Below are positions 34,447 through 46,494 of a stretch of DNA of 64,000 nucleotides, piece by piece. The DNA comes from Parietaria judaica. Taxonomy: Eukaryota; Streptophyta; Magnoliopsida; Rosales; Urticaceae. Below the pieces are notes generated by a model. It worked only from the letters and a program-made list of their open reading frames with translations. It did no database searches and was not told where the DNA came from. A program made the position numbers and the translations under genes. Position 1 is the stretch's first letter. Each line of letters begins with the position of its first letter. The stretch is from positions 16,894,532-16,958,531 of the forward strand of contig OX940871.1 in NCBI GenBank assembly GCA_954871525.1, in the 5' to 3' direction.

Positions 34447-35390
34447 ATGACTTCATCAGAATTGGCAATCGCAGATCTGGCAGTGAAGAAACCAGAATCC
34501 AGGGAAGGCACAGTGACACTCCATTACCCTATGCTCACGAAGAGCAATTACGCCGTGTGGGCGTTGAAGATGAGGGTGAATCTGCAGGCGCATGGAGTAT
34601 GGGAGGCCATAAAAGGTGGCGATACCAAAAGTCACAAAGAGAGAATGACACCCGCAGCTATCTACCAGGACGTTCCGGAAGAAATCCTTTTCATGCTCTC
34701 CGAGAATGATTCCGCAAAAGAAGCATGGAAGACGCTTTGGACTATGCACATGGGCGCGGATCGCGTCAAGGATGCAAAGCTCCAGACCCTGAAGAGTGAC
34801 TTCGAGGTCATGCGGATGAAGGAAAGCGACTCGATGGAAGACTTCACTCTGAGACTCACGTCCATCGTGACTGGCATACACTCGCTAGGAGACAAAGTGG
34901 ACGAGTCCAATGTTGTCAAAAAATTCCTACGTGCTTTGCCTCGCAGGTACATGCAGATTGTGACGTCGATTTAGAAGTTCAGCGATCTCAAGACCATGCC
35001 GATCGAGGAGGTTGTTGGACGTCTCAAAACCCACGAAGAGAGGCTTCGGGGCTACAGCGACAAAGGAGATGAGCAGAATCTCCTTCTCATGCATGAGGAA
35101 TGGACGACGAGATAGAGGAGATCCGTGGGAGCCGAATCCTCCTCGAGTTTCTCAGGACGAAACAACTACAGTGGAGAGGTCCGAGTACGTGGACAAGGTG
35201 GAGGACGGGGTCGAGGAAGATATTCGTGAGGACGCGGAAGAAGCTCGAGCCGTTAAGAAGGACCGACGAGAAGAGACAAGAGCACGGTGAAGTGCTACAC
35301 TTGTCAGAAGCTCGGGCACTACACATCGGAGTTTCGGAGAAGATATCAGGGCAAGGAGGCGAATCTAACGAATTCCCAGACGACTAGCCG
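34447..35390 (+). pseudogene. Copia A gag, broken
   Basis: Begins MTSSELAIADLAVKKPES shortly after the primer site. It contains LTKSNYAVWALKMRVNLQAH and the UBN2-type gag helices (KEAWKTLWTMHMGADRVK, LRALPRRYMQIVTSI). A TAG at 34972-34974 ends the frame; similarity continues afterwards in other frames to an Arg-rich region and a CYTCQKLGHYTSECRR-like zinc knuckle near 35290-35340. Confidence 0.8.
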
Positions 35391-35599
35391 ACATTGTTGT
35401 TTGTCGAGCAGGTAACGCACCTGGCCGGACAGAACGACGAGCATGAAGCCGAGAAGGACTGTCCGGAAGATATCAACGAGTATCTAAACGGCGAGGATAA
35501 GCTGAGCAAAGCCGATCGGAGGATATCTGCGAGAAGCTAAAAGGCGAGGACGATGCCGAGCAGTGCTGCTCGGAGAAAACCAGCGAGCAAGTCTTCCTC

Positions 35600-36330
35600 A
35601 TTGAGGACAAGATTTTTGCAAACCTCCTCACGCCCGATGAGAAGAGAGTAAGTACCGACGTATGGTACCTTGACAACGGTGCGAGCAACCACATGACCGG
35701 GGACCGAGCTAAGTTCGAGGAGCTCGAGGAAAATATCACTAGCAACGTGAAATTCGGTGACGAGATCGTCTTAGAAATCAAGGGCAAAGGGTCGATCCTG
35801 TTCAAGTGCAAGATTGGCGACCAGCGTTTCATGACCCAAGTCTACAACATCCCGAAGTTGAAGAGCAACATCATCAACCTGGGATAGATGACGGAGATCG
35901 GGAACACGGTGGTTCTAGTCGGGTCCTATCTGAAGATGTGGACCAAGGAGAGAAAGCTGTTGATGAAAGTGGAGCAGACACCCAACAGACTCTACAAGAT
36001 CCTCCTGAAGACATGCCAGGCCATATGTCTCAGGCATCAATGGAAGATCCGGCTTGGCTGTGGCACGCTCGGCTCTAACACATGAACTTTCACGCGCTCA
36101 AGATGATGGGCGAGAAGAATTTGGCCTTCGGGGTTCCCAATATTAACACCCCGAATAGCTATGTGAGAGCTGCATGATCGCGAAGCAGGCGAGAATACCC
36201 TTCCCGATCAAGGCCAAATTCCGAGCCGACAAACCCCTACAGTTGGTGCATGCCGACCTTTGCGGTCCGATCACCCCAACAACTACGGCCGAAAACAAGT
36301 ATTTCTTTCTACTTGTTGACGTCTATAGTT
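35600..36330 (+). pseudogene. Copia A protease and integrase start, broken
   Basis: The protease active-site region WYLDNGASNHMTGD lies near 35663-35704 (copia proteases have D-S/N-G-A), with a stop at 35885-35887. The GAG-pre-integrase part follows with stops. Integrase resumes with RADKPLQLVHADLCGPITP (first catalytic Asp) and ENKYFFLLVDVYS, then is cut by the solo LTR at 36335. Confidence 0.75.
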
Positions 36331-36334
36331 GTTA

Positions 36335-38445
36335 TGTAACGCCCCTATGTGGGGGTTAGTAGAATAAGACAAAAACAACGACTATTCAAATTTGGACTGA
36401 TCAATGACACATCATCCTTCAACTGACATCGTTGAATATTCAACGTCCACGTAAACAAATACATAACTTTTGCCCATGGGACTTAAACCGACAATACAAC
36501 ATAAACGACCACAGTTTATACAACACCATAAAATGACAAATATAAAGTATCACCATCACAAATATCCTTCCTTTAATTCACCTCGACGATCCCTATAGGT
36601 ACGGATAGGCAAAATCAACATATGAACCTCCTAAATCAAAACTACTCCTCGTCCGGAGTCTTGACACTGAACACCACCTGAAGCTTGAAAGAAAAAGGTG
36701 TATATGGAAGGGGTGAGCACCACATGCTCAGTAGGGAATCTATTACCAATTCTCTTTACCGAACCTTTATTAATCAAATTCCAATTAATTAAATTAAATA
36801 CCATCATAAACCATTTAATCATAATTTCATCACTTTAACCATTTCAACAATAAAATAAATAAATAAATAAATAAATAAATATACTCCACAAAAGTCAAGT
36901 CATTTTGGTGGTCCATTCCTAGTCAGCTCGCGCCTTTTCTCCAATATATCCCATCGAGTCCTCAAGGCACGAGCACAGGTGGACTAGAAGTCCCTAACCA
37001 TAACTCGCCCTGGACTCGGGATCCTAATCACAACCAAAGACGGCCAGTTCGCCATGGGTCGAAATGTTGACTTTTGGATCCAATCATATCCATATCCATA
37101 TCCATGTCCGGCCTACTACGCAGTAGCCAACTGCTCGTCAGCAGCTCATCCGCCCGAAGCGGGTACCATACCATAATAATCATCATCCACCCGAAGCGGG
37201 TACCATATCATAATAATTATCATCGGCCCAAAGCGGGTACCATATCAACATACGTCATCTCGACGTAATCATAAACATAAAATATAATAAGCATTAATCT
37301 GATGCAACCATACCTGGTATCTAGCCTCGCTATCAAGCGACGACTATTATAACATTGATTTTTACTAATTATCAAATCATTACATTAAATCCAATTTTAA
37401 CCTATCCGGTTCAATCTTTATTAAAGCGTTGGTTTCTACATTCATTTTAAAGAGCGAGAAAAGGTAATAGCCCCTACCTCAATCCGTGGAAACTTTGATC
37501 AATTGACTAGCATGTCGAAGATGTGGGTTCGTCTTGGCCTTGGGTTCTATGATCAAGAATTTAAGCTTCCGATATACTGTCTGAGACGGGCAGCACGATT
37601 TGCACAATCTCCGATGCTAGCACAGAATAACAGTATGCTTTAATGAAATACCGATACCGTTCATAATTCACAATTTCACTAGGATTGGACTTCAACTTGT
37701 CAATTGAAAACACGATACGCTAAAATTGATCCGGGGCCAAATTCCCGTCGGGTACGCAAAACGAGGCCGTAAAACGGGCATGAATTCGACAATGTAATAC
37801 TTCTCCTAGCCTAACTCGACTATTCTAAACAGAACGGGCGATGTCAATTTCATCAATCAGGGCCCAGGACACACTCAATTTTGATCATCTAAAATCAGAA
37901 ACTAGGGCAAGGAAATTCGAGCTTACCGGAAGTCCGATAATAATTCCGGTTGAGGGATTTTGATCTCCTCGACGAGGGCTTCAAAACCCCTCAATAAATT
38001 CCGGGATCGGAAAATGCCACGGCGACCGACGACGGCGACGGCGAGGTGGCAGCTCCAACAAACTCTACAAACCTTCGTGAACCCGATTCCGGTGTTAGTT
38101 TTCTCAAATTCAAACCCAAATGAAAAACATCTAGAATTAAAAACCGAACCTTCCGGCAAATATTCCAGCTAAACGCCGCCTCTTCTGGTTGTCATCCGCC
38201 CATCAACATGTTCGCCTTTTCGTGAGCTTTCCGATGGTACCAAAATCTTGTTGATCAGAGCTCCGGTGACAGAGATATCACGAGCCGAAGTTTACTTGAT
38301 GTGAGAGAGAGGGAGTTTGGAGTAGAGAGAGAGAGGGGGGTTACGGGAACTGATAAGAGAGAGGGGGAAGTGGGGTTCGATACCTCATTCTGATATTTCC
38401 TCATTTTTTTAATAATATATATATATAAATTTAATGGGTAATACA
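36335..38445 (-). mobile_element. Solo LTR (gypsy-like), inserted in copia A integrase
   Basis: On the minus strand the segment starts TGTATTACCC and ends GGGGCGTTACA, the TG...CA ends of an LTR. It interrupts the integrase between VDVYS and WMWVFMLKEK. Flanking 5-mers are TGTTA (36330-36334) and TGCTG (38446-38450), which differ by two transitions; alignment with the integrase reading frame shows they occupy equivalent codons, so they are most likely the decayed target duplication. No internal coding sequence is present, and 2111 bp fits a long gypsy LTR. It includes a 37-bp tandem repeat at about 37150-37245 and runs of GA near 38300-38340. Confidence 0.75.
37150..37250. repeat. 37-bp tandem repeat, three copies
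   Basis: The word CCGAAGCGGGTACCATA recurs at 37154, 37191 and 37228 (last copy CCAAAGCGGGTACCATA), an approximately 37-bp period, inside the solo LTR. Confidence 0.8.
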
Positions 38446-38450
38446 TGCTG

Positions 38451-40850
38451 GATGTGGGTGTTTATGCTCAAAGAGAAGAGCGTAGCTTTCGAGGTCTTCA
38501 AGAAGTTCAAGAACCTCGTGGAGAATAGCTCAGCGCACAGGTTGAAGGTTCTGCATACAGACCGAGGAGGAGAATTCACTTCATAGAAGTTCGGAGAGTT
38601 TTGCGACGAGGATGAAATTCAGTGACACCTGTCCGCACCCTACACGCCCCGGCAGAATGGCGTTGTGGAACGACAAAACCGGAATGTGATGGACACTCAA
38701 GAGTATGCAAGTTCCGGCCAGGTTTTGGGGAGAAGCAATGAGACATGCGATCTACCTGCTTAATCGTTTGCTGACCAAGGCACTAGAAGAGTGCACCGCC
38801 TACCAGGCGTGGTACGGGAAGAAACCCCACTTAGAGCACTTGAAAATGTTTAGGAGCACCGCACATGTGAAGATTGCGGGCCCACATCTCAAGAAGGTGT
38901 ACCTTGGAGTCGAGGAAGGAACCAAGGCCCATAGATTCTACGATCCACGACGCGGCAGGCTCAAAGTGAGCAGAGATACTTTGTTCGAAGAAGAGATGAA
39001 GTGGGATTGGCGCGACGAGAAGGGAGAAACAGAGCAGAACTCAGTGGAGTTCATACTCGATGACGAGCAGGAAGTTGCCAAGCAGGAGCAGCCCAGAACA
39101 CCCAGCTCGGAATTTTTTTGGCCAGAAATGATGGAACCTAGCCTGGGAGAGAGCACCCCGGACACACCACGGACACCAAGCCCTAGCAGGATCATCCCGT
39201 CTAGCTCGGGAAATTCTTCCATAAAAGACGGACCACGAGGATTCTGACCTCTAGCTGAGATCTACGAGCAAACTCAAGAGTTGGATTTGGAGGAACTCTC
39301 ATTACTGTGCGCAGAGGAGCCAGCCAACTTCTAAGAGGCAGCAGCCAAGGAGGAATGGCAGGAAGCAATGAAAAAGGAAATGGAGTCCATCGATAAGAAC
39401 AGGACTTGGGAGCTTACCGACCTACCCAAAGGTCATAAGCCCATCGGCCTGAAGTGGGTGTTTAAGCTGAAGAAGGACACCGAGGGGAATTTCCTTAAAA
39501 ACAAGGCAAGAATGTAGCTAAAGGCTACGTGCAGAAGAAAGGCATAGACTTCGTGAAGTCTTTTCTCTAGAAGCGAGACTAGACACGATCAGACTGATCA
39601 TAGCCCTAGCAGCGCATCGAGGATAAAATGTTCACCATTTGGATGTCAAATTGACATTCCTAAACGGTGACCTCAAGGAAGAAGTGTACGTCAGGCAACC
39701 AGAAGGGTTCGGCGTCAGAGGCGAGGACCATAAGGTGTACATTCTTTCCAAGGCCCTATACGGGTTGAGACAAGCACCGAGAGCGTGTAACCTACGTCTC
39801 GACAAGAGCTTGAAGAACCTTGGATTCACAAATTCCTGAGAGAGTTGGCAGTCTACACCAGGGGTACCGGACAGGAAACTCTGATCGTGGGAGTGTATGT
39901 GGTCGACCTGATCGTCACAGGATCAAGGGCAGAAGGCGTAGATGGATTAAAGCAGCACATGATGGCCGAATTCGAGATGAGTGATCTCGGATTAGTTTCG
40001 TACAACCTCGGGATTGAGGTGGAACAAAAGAAAGACTGTATAACGCTGAAACAGTCGGCCTATGCGAGGAAGATCCTTAAGCAGTTCGAGATGGAGGACT
40101 TTAACTTTAGCAAGTACCCTATGGAGGCGAAGCTGCATCTTGGGAAGGATAGTGAAAGGAAGAAAGTGGATCCCACGGAGTACAGCCGCGTGGTCAGGTG
40201 TTTGAGGTACTTCACTCATACCCGACCAGATATCGCACAGGCCGTCGGGATAGTCAGTCGGTATATAGAGAAGCCCATGAGTGCACACCAGCAGGTGGTA
40301 AAGCACATCTTGTGTTACGTGAAGGGCACGACAGACTACGAGATCCAGTACCACCGAGGAAGTGGAGCAGAAGTACTAGTCGGCTTTACAGACAGTGATA
40401 TGGCCGGTGACATTGATGATAGGAAGAGTACCGGAGGGATAGCGTTATACCTCAACGGTAACCTAATCACCTGGCAGTATCAGAAGCAGCAGACAATAGC
40501 TCTAAGCTCGTGTGAAGCAGAGTTCATGGCGGCAACTGCAACAACATGTCAAGCTATGTGGTTGAAGGGGCTACTCAGTGAGATAACGGGTTCTGAGCAG
40601 AAACCACCAACTATTTACGTGGACAATAAATCTGCAATCGCGTTGATGAGGAATCCAGTGTTCCACCGATGGAGGAAACACATTGACCCGAAGTATCATT
40701 ATATTCGTGAGTGTGAGGAGAAGCGACATATCGTCGAAGATTTCATCAGCACACGAGAACAACGAGCAGATATTCTTACCAAGGCATTGGCGAGGGTGAG
40801 GTTCACAGAGATGAGAGAGTTGCTCTTAGTGAAGAGTGTAGTAAGTCGAG
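38451..40850 (+). pseudogene. Copia A integrase end, RT and RNase H, broken
   Basis: 38454-39250 holds the rest of integrase (WVFMLKEKSVAFEVFKKF, HTDRGGEFTS, then PARFWGEAMRHAIYLLNRL). RT follows with EWQEAMKKEMESIDKNRTWE near 39355 and DVKLTFLNGDLKEEVYVRQP near 39640, and ALYGLRQAPRA. The catalytic YVDD is replaced by YVVDL near 39896. RNase H is in the 39845-41119 frame with DSDMAGDIDDRKSTGG, ALSSCEAEFMAA and VDNKSAIAL. Stops at 38584, about 39516 and 39837 plus frameshifts make it non-functional. The last open frame runs on into the 3' LTR. Confidence 0.85.
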
Positions 40851-40864
40851 CTCAGTGGGGAGAA

Positions 40865-41404
40865 TGTGAGCTTAAGCTTGACTTAACTCGTCACACAGAG
40901 GAATTCTGCCCTGCTCGAAGATGCGAGCAAGTATGCTCGGCGATGCGAGGAAGTACGCCAGGGAGAAACGAGCAAGTGTGCTCGAGAAGGCGCGAGCAAG
41001 TTTTACCGAGGGAAGGCGAGCAAGTCGGCTCGCGGGCAGAGAAGTTGTCCGAGGAGAAAAAGGGAAACTCTACCCAAAAAAGGAAAACACGTAACTTGAG
41101 GAGCAAGAAAATTAAGTAAAAGATTGGGCGAGTTTATTTAGGGTAGTTTCCAGATATTGTTCGATTCTGTTAGCTAGAGTTTTGCCTATGTGCGGCCTAT
41201 ATAAACCTAGCATTATGTACATTGTAATGTGCTGAGAGTAGTCGAGTTGTGTAGAATCGAGTCCATTAGAATTTTGAGTTTATATCTTTGTATTTTGCCA
41301 TCGTTATTAATCAGAGAAACCTTTCTCCCATTCGTGTTCTTGAGGTTGTTATTGTTCTTGTGATATTCATGATTTTTTGCAGATCCGTGAATTGGGATCC
41401 AACA
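40865..41404 (+). repeat. Copia A 3' LTR
   Basis: 540 bp starting TGTGAGCTTAAGC and ending GGATCCAACA. The U3 part (about 40918-41040) holds about five copies of a (G)CGAGCAAGT(G)TGCTCG word, each nearly palindromic. CTATATAAACC near 41200 is a likely TATA box. Confidence 0.88.
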
Positions 41405-42430
41405 TGCATTGCATCAAATACATAAGATAACTGATAGAACTTGCCTACCCCAACTGAGTCACGACTCTTCCATTATTCTTCTCTAGCTTAACACTTGGAT
41501 CAAACGGGGTGCTCACTTTTTTAAACTTTAAATGTTTGAACTTATCGAGCACTTTCTCAATATAGTGCGATTGACTAAGTTCATAACCCTCAGTGGTTCA
41601 CCTAACCTGGATCCCTAAAATAGTGTCAACTTGTCCAACGATCTTTCATCTTGAATGTTGAAGATAGAAACCTCTTTGTTTCTAAAATTCCGTTCATCTC
41701 GTTGCTAATGATCAAAATATCTTCAACGTAAAGACAAAGGAAAATCACAGTGTTTCCACGCACTTTTGTGTACAAACACTTGTCACAAACATTGTGAAAG
41801 AATCCATTTGCAAAGATAACCGATTCAAAATTTTGATGTCACTGTTTAGGTGCTTGTTTGAAACCATATAATGATTTAATAAGTTTGCAAACCTTTTGTT
41901 CATCCCGTGGAAGTATGTAACCTTTCGGTTGCTCCATGTAAATATCCTCATCGAGATCTCCATTTAAGAATGTCGTTTTGACTTCCATTTGATGAACAAG
42001 TGGTTATGCAATGAAGCTAACACAAACATAATTCTTACTGTTGTCGTTCTTGTTACGGGTGCATAAGTATCAAAATAATCAATCCATTTCCTTTGCCGAA
42101 ATCCTTTGGCTACTAATCAATCCTTGTAGGTGTTTAAAGTACCATCACTATGATACCTTTTTCTAAACACCCACTAACATCTATTAGCTCCCAAGTGTGG
42201 TTAGACATAATCAAATCCATCTCATCTTGGATAGCATCTTTCCAAAAAGCAGACTCCTGTGAAGCTATAGTTTCCTTAAAAGCCTTTGAATCATCTTCCA
42301 CTAGAAGAATGATATTAATATTACGAACAATATTCTCCCTATCTCCTTTTACCAAGTAAAAGGAAATAAGTTCAATTCTGTTATCTCCTAGATGTTTTTC
42401 CTTTAGAACTTTATTACTAATCAAAAGGTC
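41405..42430 (-). pseudogene. Copia B reverse transcriptase, broken
   Basis: In coding order from 42430 down: a segment with DDSKAFKETIASQESAFW and EMDLIMSNHTWELID (42134-42424, RT N-terminus); then [18 protein letters not shown] and LYGFKQAP near 41985-41850; then LYVEDILIISN near 41730, where the usual YVDD is YVED; and FDPSVKLEKNNGRVVTQLG near 41500-41440, ending at the copia A junction. Several frameshifts and stops. Confidence 0.75.
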
Positions 42431-42639
42431 CGGTTGTTTTTCAATTATCCATGAAGAAATCTCTTCGCGAGGTTCTTCATTTGTCGGTATCTCAGAATAT
42501 TAATCTTTCGTGAGAATATTCTCAAAGAATTCCTCATCTCGTGATTTAATTATTACATTAGACTCCAAATCCAGAAGTCTATATGCATTACCATTGGATG
42601 CATAACCATTAAAAGCACATTTAATCGTGAGGACCTAAC

Positions 42640-43250
42640 TTAGTCCTTTTTAAATCCATGTTTTTGTAATAGGCAACGCAGCCCCACACCCTAAAGTAAC
42701 CAATAGTCGGTGCATGACCTTTCCAAAGTTGGTACGGCGAAATACCGATCTTCATTAAAGTAATCATGTTCAATGACATGCACATAATAATGCTTCACCC
42801 CACAAACTAAATGACAATTTAGAATGCATTAATATAGAATTTATAATCTCTTGATATTTTCTATATTTGCGTTCAGCTAAACCATTTTTTTTGTTGAGTA
42901 CGAGGTACTGAACACTCGTGTACAATGTTGTTTTCGTCACAAAACGCATTAAAATCATTTAGAAAATATTCTCCACCCATATCTAAGGACTTTGATTTTC
43001 ATTCCCAATTGATTTTCCACTTCTGTTTTATAAACGTTAAAAGCATTAAAAACTTTGTCTTTACGCTTTAAAAGAAAAACATAAGTGAATCTTGAACAAC
43101 CATCAATAAATGTAATAAAATATATATTGACTCCTCGGGTTTTCATTCAATTATATTCAGAAAAATCAGAATGCATAAGATATAACAATTTTGTATTACT
43201 ATTAACACTATGAAAAGGTTTCTTAATCATTTTCGATTTACCGAAAATTT
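42640..43250 (-). pseudogene. Copia B integrase, broken
   Basis: Minus-strand frames 42955-43146 (FITFIDGCSRFTYVFLLKRK, with the first catalytic Asp region TFIDGCSR) and 42770-42958 (FCDENNIVHE context, then SLWGEALLCACH) give the integrase core. Interrupted by frameshifts. Confidence 0.7.
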
Positions 43251-43307
43251 CACAATTTTTAAATTTTTTGACGTTGCATGAGATTAAACTGGATTTGATA
43301 AACCATT

Positions 43308-43703
43308 TTATTGTACTAATCTACTATGCGATAAAGTAACAGAACAATTAAAATATGAAGAAGTAGCAACTTTATTGATAACATTGTCAATAATACAAAG
43401 CTTAACCATTTCGTACACAGAATACCTTTTACCAACAAATACACCATTGCTGGTCAAGATTAACTTGTCCGACTCATAAACAGACTTAATACCCAGTTTA
43501 CCCAACAGATCCCCACTAACAAGGTTCCTAGACATATCCGGCACGTGAAGCACGTTGACCAACGTCACTTTCATCCCGGAGGTGAAATTAAGCTCCACGG
43601 TACCAATATCGACAATATTTGAGCGTCCCTCGTTTCCCATCTGAACTTCTTTTCCATGTTTGACTTCAAAATAGGTTTGTAAAGCCACTTTTTCGTAGGA
43701 CAT
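43308..43703 (-). pseudogene. Copia B protease / GAG-pre-integrase segment
   Basis: A 131-codon frame includes MGNEGRSNIVDIGTVELNF, VLHVPDMSRNLVSGDLLGK and SNGVFVGKRY, the C-terminal part of a copia protease domain and the linker before integrase. The HMTG-like active-site part is just upstream in another frame. Confidence 0.75.
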
Positions 43704-43724
43704 GTGAACAGTGCCATAAGTGTC

Positions 43725-44647
43725 CTACCACCATCCTTGAACCTTTACTTTGACCGCCATATTTTTGCTCACAGTAGCGAGTATGTTATCATCAGTCTTA
43801 GATGCATTTTCCTCGTTGTTTTGGGTCTTCCAGACGCGAAAACATCCAACATAGTAACCAGGTTTGCCACACACAAAACAATCGTTCTTGGGCCCCTTTG
43901 AAGCACCAAAAGTCTTAAACTTTTGACCCTTTTTAGGACGGTAAAATTTATTATTTATGTTGTGCTTTTTACCTTTCGGGCTCACCTTGTTGGCCTTGGA
44001 ACTTCCGGCATTGTCCGAATTCTCTTGCTCCTTCAATTCCTCTTCAATTCAAAGGTGTTTCGGGATTTGATCCAGTGAAAAATCCTCGGAATTGTGAAGC
44101 AACTTCTTTTGATAACTCTTTCACAACGACGACAATTTTGCAATAATTGTACCAAATTGGAAAGATTCTGGAATCTCGATCATCATAGCTCTCAATTTGT
44201 TGACTAGCACTTGCAGTTCGTGCACTGTGGCGAGGATCAACTTTGCATCGAACATCCTGAAATCAAAGTACTCGGAGATAAGAAAGTTTTTTGTACTTTT
44301 CTTGTCGGCCCAAAATTTGAACCCGAGCACCTTCCGAATTTCGACTACCGAAGTGTTGTCCGTGTAGAGATTTTAAGGAGCGTCAAACAACGTGTTCAGA
44401 ATGTGACCGCGACACAACGATTCATCCTCCTTGTGCTCTTTGCTCTCCGTCTTGATCTCGTTGGTATCGTCATCCTTTGTTTCAGGAATGGGCTCCAACT
44501 CGGGTCAAGAACATAGAAGATCTTCAGGGATGCAGGGAGGAAGATCATCTTGTCATGCGAGTGAAATTAATCTCGTCGAAACGGTCCAACTTCACGAGGT
44601 CTTGGTTCATCACCTTGATGCTTGAAACGGAAGCGTCGATGGCCATG
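43725..44647 (-). pseudogene. Copia B gag, broken, with degenerate zinc knuckle
   Basis: Starts MAIDASVSSIKVMNQDL at about 44647, followed by LDRFDEINFTR and, in another frame, IFYVLDP. The C-terminal part 43725-44036 is Lys-rich with a knuckle CFVCGKPGYYVGC in which the usual His is Tyr. Frameshifts separate the parts. Confidence 0.7.
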
Positions 44648-44654
44648 ATCTAAC

Positions 44655-45130
44655 TCACTATTAGACTGTCAAAATTTTCTTCAAGGTTGAAAATGTCACG
44701 ACTTGAATCGCACATAAGATTAATTTCGAAATACTGTTTTGAGCACTCAAAAACGTTTTCGAGTCTGCTTTTAAAAACATCAAATATTAGACAAGCCTAT
44801 GGCGGGGAAATCACAAGTAGAAGCGAAGCTACGATCGTATGCAAGAGCAGTGTTTCTGGAATTATTTTTTCAGAGAGCAAAATGATGACCGAGAATAAAT
44901 TAGCATTTTTTTCGCATAAGATCACTTTCCGAATAGTGTTTCGAGCACTAAAAACCGTCTTCGAGTCTGCTTTTAAGAACACGTAGGATAAGACAAGCCT
45001 TCGGCCGGAAAATCGCAAGCCAAAGCGAAGTTCCGATCGTAAGCAAGAATAATGTTTCAAGAATTATTTTCAAAGAGAAAAATGATGACCAAGAACAAAT
45101 TGACGTTTCTGTCCCAAACACGAAATTAAA
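44655..45130 (-). repeat. Copia B 5' LTR with internal duplication
   Basis: Two adjacent copies of about 200 bp, starting near 44768 and 44966, share TGCTTTTAA(G/A)AACA, GACAAGCC, GAAATCGCAAG-like and GAAGCGAAG words and AAAATGATGACC(G/A)A. The second copy also matches the 3' fragment at 33701-33825. GGCCATGATCTAAC at 44643-44656 may be the decayed primer site. Outer boundary approximate. Confidence 0.6.
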
Positions 45131-46490
45131 TAGACTAGAAAATTATTTTAGGAAGGTAACGACCCTTCATAAAATGACCGTGATCGGTCTGAATAAGCAA
45201 AACGAAAAACGATCACAAATCGCTCCCCAAGTGCCCTACAAAATGCCACTAGCGCCTGTACGCCCATGCACCCGACCCTAATCTTGAGCCCGAACCAGAG
45301 CTTGTGTCGCCGGTGGCGACAACGGCGAGGGCGGCGTTGCGAAAGCGTGAGGTGGAATAATCTCTCCACCTCGCCTCTATGTCACATACTTCTCTTTATG
45401 CCAGATGTTTAAGTCACATCATGAATCCTTTCCTTATAATGTCACAAATTAATATTTTTCTCGAAATGTCTCATCAGTTATTAAGTATATTAAAATTTGC
45501 TTGAAACAAACATTTTCATTTAACGAATGTCCATTTTTACGTTGTATTTGAAATTTCGTATTTTTCTAAAATTTATTTTACAAAACTTAAAACATAAAAG
45601 TTGTAGATCTATCTCTTATCTTTCAAACCATAGGTCGTGCATAAAATTCGGTCAAAAAATGAGTGAGTTATGTCAAATATACAAAAAGTGTACATATAGA
45701 AGAAAATAACTCTCTAACGGTCAAGTGACGGAAAACACGAAAATATCTAATAGATCAAACATTGGGTACATTAGCCACTAAAAATAAATATTAGGTACAT
45801 AATCCATAGAAGATTAAACATTAAGTACATTAGCCGCAAATTACCTTAAAAATTAAGACCACAATAGTTGATGAATAGCTGAAAATTTAAAGTAAAAATA
45901 TTAAATTCATGAATAAATTTATATTATAGATTCTACTTTCTAATAAAAATAACTACATAAGTAATAATTGTACTCATTTTTTATGTAATGTTATCGTTTT
46001 TATAATTGTATGATAATATGATCAAATATATATTTATTTTTGTAATAAATTAATAACGCCAAATAAGTTACAATATAAAGATAGAAAAGTAGCTTAAAAC
46101 TTTATAGCAATTAAACTGAAGATGCTCAAACTTTAATCTGTTTTACCTTTTTTTTAATGATTTTTTGTTAGCTCATTTCCCTATATTCTCAGCCAATTAC
46201 AATGGTTTGTTGTTAATATAACATATCTTAAGAGTTCTTTTTATCATTTAGCTTTCAAATTTCTTGATCTAACATTAATGAAAAATTTGCTACAAAACAA
46301 CATAGTTAACATAAGTTCTATTTGAGAGACATGCATGGGACCAAATCATTGTAATTATAAGTCTTAAACTTTCAGAATATTATAGCTTGGTTGGCAAGTT
46401 TGCTTGGTAAAAATAAGTTTACTTTGAGTTCCATATTTTAAGGTATAATAATAATTTCTTTAAGATGTTATCTTTATAAATGTGTGGCTC
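45131..46490. other. Unassigned spacer
   Basis: 45150-45400 is GC-richer with no clear domain in any frame; the rest is AT-rich. No gene, repeat or transposon end can be supported. Confidence 0.45.
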
Positions 46491-46494
46491 GGAA

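Larger units (their letters stand above)
34176..41404 (+). mobile_element. Copia A, Ty1/copia element inserted in copia B
   Basis: 5' LTR remnant 34176-34418, primer site TGGTATCAGAGC at 34421-34432, broken gag-pol, purine tract AGTGGGGAGAA at 40854-40864, 3' LTR 40865-41404. The 5' LTR lacks about its first 300 bp, so only the 3' side keeps the original junction (TGCAT at 41405-41409 would be one half of the target duplication). Domain order gag, protease, integrase, RT, RNase H is that of Ty1/copia. A 2.1-kb solo LTR sits in the integrase (36335-38445). Confidence 0.88.
33701..45130 (-). mobile_element. Copia B, minus-strand Ty1/copia element split by copia A
   Basis: Outer element of a nest. 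Reading right to left: LTR (about 44655-45130), degenerate primer site (44640-44654), gag, zinc knuckle, protease/GAG-pre-integrase, integrase, RT (to 41410), then copia A (34176-41404), then the rest of RNase H (33840-34175) and an LTR fragment (33701-33825). Both LTR regions share ATAAGACAAGCCTT, CCGGAAAATCGCAAG and GAAGCGAAGTTCCGA words. Copia A interrupts the frame between the RT end and RNase H; about 120 bp of copia B appear to be missing at the junction. Confidence 0.75.

Noticed and set aside
34456..34881. 141-codon minus-strand frame
   Set aside because: Exact antisense of the copia A gag coding sequence.
45148..45369. 73-codon minus-strand frame in GC-richer DNA
   Set aside because: Arg-rich composition from GC-rich sequence, no domain, no splice or promoter context.
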